Source: Deltaproteobacteria bacterium | GTDB lineage: Bacteria > Myxococcota > Polyangia > Haliangiales > Haliangiaceae | Length of the DNA: 7,325 nt | Reading direction: 5' to 3' | NCBI GenBank assembly: GCA_018262455.1 | Contig: JAGSPR010000351.1 | Location: 1-7,325 of the forward strand | Part shown: one piece after another, positions 4,484 through 7,325 of the stretch | Layout: the number at the start of each line of letters is the position of its first letter | How positions within the stretch are numbered: position 1 is the first letter of the stretch | Notes under the pieces: model-generated | What the model was told of the DNA's origin: nothing | The model's database searches: none | What the model saw: the letters and a program-made list of their open reading frames with translations, nothing else | Translations under genes and position numbers: made by a program

Positions 4484-6697
4484 ATGCGAACGCGAAACTG
4501 GCTGATCTCGGCGCTGCTCGTGAGCTGCGTCCCGCCGTCCAACCCGCCGCCCCAGTATGGCTATGGCCCCCCGCCGGTGCAGCCGCAGCCGCAGCCGTAT
4601 CCGATCGATCCCAATCAGCCGCCACCGCCGCCGGCGCCGTACCAGCCCGATCCCAACCAACCGCAGCAGCCGCCACCGCCGGCCTATCAGCCGCCACCGC
4701 CGGTCTATCAACCGCCCGTCGCGGAACCTGCGTACCAGCCGCCGATCGGCCCGACGTATGTCGACATCTCGGTCGATCCCGAGGGGAGCGAGGTACCGAG
4801 CGTTGACGTGTTCTACGACGAGCTCCTGCCCTACGGCAGCTTCTACGACGATCCGACGTACGGCTGGGTGTTCGCGCCTTCGCAGTCGAACTACGTGCCG
4901 TACTCGAACGGTTACTGGAAGAACACCGCGTACGGCTTCGCGTGGGTATCCAGCGATCCGTTCGGATGGGCGACCGATCATTACGGCCGCTGGATGTGGG
5001 TCAACCGCTGGGTGTGGCGCCCCGACACGACGTGGGGCCCGGCATGGGTGCAGTGGCGGGTCGGCGACGGCTGGGTCGGCTGGGCGCCGATGGGCATCTC
5101 CGATGACGCCTACCTCCCCGACGAGCAGTGGCGATTCGTGCCCGCGTCCCAGCTCGTCGCGCGCGACCTCCCCCGCCACTACGTGAGGTCGAACTGGCAG
5201 AACTACCTCCGCAGCACGATCCGCATCCAGCGCTTCAACCGTCATCGCACGACCGCGTGGGTCGCAGGTCCCGATGACGAGTGGCTGCGCCGTCAGCGCG
5301 TCGAGGCGCGGCGCGACCGCTTCGAGCTGCGCGAGAGTGGGCGCTACAATCGCGAGCAACGACAGAATGCCGAGCGCCTCGTGCGCGATCACCGCGCCAC
5401 CTGGCAGGATCGCCGGCGTCGCGAGGAGCAGGTCCGGATCGACCTCGAGCGCCGCACGCGCCAGCAAGAGGTCGAGCGCCGCCGGCTCGCCGAGGAGCAG
5501 CGCAAGCTCGAAGAGCAGCGCCGCCATCAGGACAACGAACAGCGCGCGCTCGCGGAGCGCCAGCGCAAGCTCGAGGAGCAGCAGCGCCAGGCCAAGGACG
5601 AGGCCGCGCGCCGCCGGCTCGAGGAGGACCGCCGCAAGCTCGAGGCCGAGCGAGCGCGCTTCGAGGATCAGCAGCGCCGCGACCAGGAGCAGCTGCGCGT
5701 GCGCCGCGAGGCCGAGCAGCGGCAGCGTGACGAAGCCATCAAGAAGCAGCAGGACGAGCTCGCCAAGCGGCGGGCCGAGGATGCTCGCCGCCAGCAAGAA
5801 GAGCAGCGCCACGCCGACGAGGATCGCCGCCGCAAGGACGAAGCCGATCGCAAGAAGCTCGACGACGACAAGCGCAAGCAGGCCGAGGAACAGCGCCACC
5901 GGGCCGACGAAGACAAGCGCCGCGCCGACGAGGACAAGCGCCGCAAGGACGACGACGATCGCAAGCGGCTCGATGACGACAAGCGCCGCAAGGCGGACGA
6001 GGACAAGAAGCGGTGGGACGACGACCAGCGCCGCAAGCTCGACGAGGACAAGAAGCGGCTCGACGACGACAAGCGCCGCAAGGCCGACGAGGACAGGAAG
6101 CGCCAGGACGACGACCAGCGCAAGGCGCAGGACGATCAGCGCAAGCGCGCCGAGGACGATCGTCGCAAGCAGGACGAGCAGCGCAAGGCGGACGACCAGC
6201 GCAAGGCCGCTGAGGATCAGCGCAAGGCGCAGGACGATCAGCGCAAGCGCGCCGAGGACGATCGTCGCAAGCAGGACGATCAGCGCAAGGCGCAAGACGA
6301 TCAGCGCAAGGCCGCCGAGGATCAGCGCAGGGCGGCCGACGAGCAGCGCAAGGCGCAGGCAGACCAGCAGCGCAAGGCCGCCGAGGATCAGCGCAAGGCG
6401 CAAGACGATCAGCGCAAGGCTGCCGAGGATCAGCGCAGGGCGGCCGACGAGCAGCGCAAGGCGCAGGCAGACCAGCAGCGCAAGGCCGCCGAGGACCAGC
6501 GCAAGGCGCAGGACGACCAGCGCAAGGCGCAGGACGACCAGCGCAAGGCGCAGGACGAGCAGCGCAAGCGCGGGGAAGAAGATCGTCGCAAGCAGGACGA
6601 GCAGCGCAAGCAGGACGAGCAGCGCAAGCAGGACGACCAGCGCAAGCAGGACGACCAGCGCAAGCGCGACGACGACGCCAAGGGCAAGAAGAAGTAG
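4484..6697 (+). CDS. DUF6600 lipoprotein with long charged single-helix tail
   Basis: This 737-residue protein begins MRTRNWLISALLVSC, a short lipoprotein signal with lipobox LVSC, so C15 is the predicted lipidated residue. A Pro/Gln/Tyr-rich spacer follows (16-92). Residues about 106-205 are a Trp/Tyr/Gly-rich domain with FYDELLPYGSF, YGWVFAP, GYW, YGFAWVSSDPFGWATDHYGRW, WGPAWVQWR and GWVGWAPMG (the longest quoted run is 21, key residues F, W, Y, G), which matches DUF6600 as I know it; function unknown. From about 265 to the end the protein is almost only E, D, R, K, Q and A, arranged as 15-, 7- and 6-residue repeats, and ends in KGKKK. Acidic and basic residues alternate at i to i+4 spacing, with Ala the only recurring small nonpolar residue, so a single alpha-helix is likelier than a coiled coil. 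ATG 4484 is chosen for the signal and GAAAGG 10 nt upstream; the frame is open back to 4220 without domain character. Membrane side (inner or outer leaflet) cannot be read. Confidence 0.87.
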   Translation: MRTRNWLISALLVSCVPPSNPPPQYGYGPPPVQPQPQPYPIDPNQPPPPPAPYQPDPNQPQQPPPPAYQPPPPVYQPPVAEPAYQPPIGPTYVDISVDPEGSEVPSVDVFYDELLPYGSFYDDPTYGWVFAPSQSNYVPYSNGYWKNTAYGFAWVSSDPFGWATDHYGRWMWVNRWVWRPDTTWGPAWVQWRVGDGWVGWAPMGISDDAYLPDEQWRFVPASQLVARDLPRHYVRSNWQNYLRSTIRIQRFNRHRTTAWVAGPDDEWLRRQRVEARRDRFELRESGRYNREQRQNAERLVRDHRATWQDRRRREEQVRIDLERRTRQQEVERRRLAEEQRKLEEQRRHQDNEQRALAERQRKLEEQQRQAKDEAARRRLEEDRRKLEAERARFEDQQRRDQEQLRVRREAEQRQRDEAIKKQQDELAKRRAEDARRQQEEQRHADEDRRRKDEADRKKLDDDKRKQAEEQRHRADEDKRRADEDKRRKDDDDRKRLDDDKRRKADEDKKRWDDDQRRKLDEDKKRLDDDKRRKADEDRKRQDDDQRKAQDDQRKRAEDDRRKQDEQRKADDQRKAAEDQRKAQDDQRKRAEDDRRKQDDQRKAQDDQRKAAEDQRRAADEQRKAQADQQRKAAEDQRKAQDDQRKAAEDQRRAADEQRKAQADQQRKAAEDQRKAQDDQRKAQDDQRKAQDEQRKRGEEDRRKQDEQRKQDEQRKQDDQRKQDDQRKRDDDAKGKKK
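5960..6124 (+). repeat. 45-bp (15-residue) coding repeats, three full plus one partial
   Basis: Units at 5960-6004, 6005-6049 and 6050-6094, with a partial fourth from 6095, encode the pattern [RK]KR-x-DDD-[KQ]RRK-x-DED. The variable position x is L, W, L, Q and then A, L, A. They form part of the charged tail of the DUF6600 lipoprotein and keep frame exactly. Confidence 0.85.
6119..6325 (+). repeat. Tandem pair of ~102/105-bp coding repeats
   Basis: 6119-6220 (102 nt) and 6221-6325 (105 nt) both encode RKAQDDQRKRAEDDRRKQD, then [ED]QRKA(Q)DDQRKAAEDQ. The second copy has one extra codon (Gln). Near-identity at DNA level indicates recent duplication. The 3' part of the second copy overlaps the next, 108-bp repeat. 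Confidence 0.8.
6296..6511 (+). repeat. Perfectly framed 108-bp tandem duplication (36 residues x 2)
   Basis: 6296-6403 and 6404-6511 encode identical 36-residue blocks starting DDQRKAAEDQRRAADEQRKA. I count three base differences (GCC/GCT, GAT/GAC, CAA/CAG), all synonymous. Inside each copy the unit is a heptad such as EDQRKAQ, with one extra Ala after the fourth heptad. Confidence 0.9.
6596..6667 (+). repeat. Four 18-bp (hexad) coding repeats at the 3' end
   Basis: Units at 6596, 6614, 6632 and 6650 encode D[ED]QRKQ, the last ending in R. Here the period drops from seven residues to six just before the DDD and KGKKK terminus. Confidence 0.85.
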
Positions 6698-6805
6698 GGG
6701 ATGCCCGCTTGCGCGCCCACGCTCGGCGCGATGATCACGTCGACGATTCCGATCCAGCCGTGACGTTCGGGGGCGAGGCGGCGGCGGCGGCAACGACGGC
6801 GCGCG

Positions 6806-7325
6806 CTATTCGAACGCGGCGAACGTGAACGCGAGCTGGAGATCGGCCTTCACGCCCTTGCTCGCGAAGTCGGTAGCCGCGGTCCCGCGGATGACGACCT
6901 TGAAGCTCCCGCCGAGGAGCTTGGCGACATCCTGATCGGCGAGCTGGGCGAACTCGAACGTCACGCCAACGTCGACCGGACCGGTGCCCACCGGGCCGGT
7001 CACCTAACCGGCCGGGTAGCTGTTGTTGGTGTCGTTCATCAGGAACAGCACGTCGACCGCGCCGGAGTAGATCTGGTCGAGCGCCGTGACCCCGGTCGAT
7101 TGGGCGCCGAGCGTCAGGCTCACGCCATCGAGCTCGACCCGGCTCGGGTCGTGGCCGAGCTTGGTCCGGGCGTCGCCGACGAACGCGCCGTAGGGGTTGC
7201 CGCTCTCGGTGGTGATGCCCTTCGTACTAGGAGCCTGTAGCGCATAGATCGCGGGGCGCGGTGCTGGCACGACGACGCGCGGCTGGCCCCGCACGCGGGC
7301 GCACCCCGCGGCTCGCGCCGGGACG
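6806..7325 (-). pseudogene. Unknown exported/lipoprotein-like gene interrupted by in-frame TAG; 5' end outside window
   Basis: On the minus strand one frame runs from the right edge to a TAG at 6806-6808 and is broken only by a TAG at 7004-7006. The first part, about 106 visible codons, ends NDTNNSYPAG. The second, 65 codons, begins VTGPVGTGPVDVGV and ends FTFAAFE. Both halves have the same Gly/Thr/Val-rich, alternating-strand character (for example SLTLGAQ, AVDVLFLMND, VGVTFEF, SFKVVIRG, DLQLAFTF) and stay in the same frame, so they read as one beta-rich domain. The frame is open through 7325, so the real start lies beyond the window; GTG 7294 is probably internal. AAGC (Cys codon at 7301-7303) could be a lipobox, which is speculative. 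The stop could be a true nonsense mutation, a read-through site, stop-restart at the adjacent GTG, or a base-call error. Family not recognised. It converges with the DUF6600 gene. Confidence 0.6.
6994..7013. other. Inverted repeat with the in-frame stop codon in its loop
   Basis: GGCCGGT (6994-7000) and ACCGGCC (7007-7013) form a perfect 7-bp stem. The 6-nt loop contains, on the minus strand, exactly the TAG stop and the following GTG. In the transcript the stop codon of the interrupted gene would be presented in a hairpin loop. Whether this is functional or chance is unknown. Confidence 0.45.

Noticed and set aside
5960..6667. CRISPR-like or satellite repeat array
   Set aside because: Repeats are multiples of three bases, keep one reading frame and have no unique spacers; they are coding repeats.
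5274..6734. 486-codon plus-strand frame rich in Ser, Arg and Thr
   Set aside because: Out-of-frame reading of the same repeats, with no start site, signal or domain character.
4475..6793. 772-codon minus-strand open frame predicting a Leu/Val/Ala-rich 'membrane' protein opposite the DUF6600 gene
   Set aside because: It mirrors the sense repeats: CAGCGCAAG reads CTTGCGCTG (Leu-Ala-Leu) on the other strand, and antisense stops would need sense Leu or Ser codons that are absent from the tail. The sense frame has a lipobox and a DUF6600 domain.
6698..6805. Bidirectional terminator between the convergent DUF6600 gene and the interrupted gene
   Set aside because: Only a 5-bp TCACG/CGTGA match with a long loop is present, and no T-run.

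Overview
The window looks like chromosomal DNA from a GC-rich, Gram-negative bacterium with a complex envelope, most likely a member of the Myxococcota. This placement is an inference. By eye about two thirds of the bases are G or C, with strong G/C preference at third codon positions. The gene set also fits: an orphan hybrid histidine kinase, an outer-membrane barrel, a DUF6600 lipoprotein with a huge low-complexity tail, and long non-coding leaders. No rRNA, tRNA, CRISPR array, transposase, integrase or phage gene is visible.

Layout, left to right. (1) 76-423 (+) encodes a small DUF5658-type membrane protein. (2) 452-979 (-) encodes a hemerythrin-like HHE di-iron protein, convergent with gene 1 and separated by 28 bp. 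(3) 980-1122 is a divergent intergenic region with a 12-bp perfect palindrome next to the hemerythrin start and two perfect hairpins. (4) 1123-2085 (+) encodes an exported outer-membrane beta-barrel protein. (5) 2086-2559 is about 470 bp without a convincing gene; it holds overlapping palindromes and a good sigma-54 (-24/-12) promoter candidate. (6) 2560-4257 (+) encodes a soluble GAF-HisKA-HATPase-REC hybrid histidine kinase. (7) 4258-4483 is intergenic with one stem-loop. (8) 4484-6697 (+) encodes a 737-residue lipoprotein: lipobox, Pro-rich spacer, Trp/Tyr-rich DUF6600 domain, then about 470 residues of Glu/Asp/Arg/Lys/Gln/Ala helix built from tandem repeats. (9) 6806-7325 (-) is a gene running off the right edge, interrupted by an in-frame TAG that lies in the loop of a perfect 7-bp inverted repeat.

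The genes do not form a recognisable single pathway. The common theme is the envelope (membrane protein, barrel, lipoprotein, probably the last exported protein) plus signalling and redox functions (hybrid kinase, hemerythrin). The kinase has no adjacent response regulator or Hpt gene, so its partner must lie elsewhere. The two features most worth a second look are the DUF6600 lipoprotein with its actively duplicating charged helix and the stop-interrupted gene at the right end.
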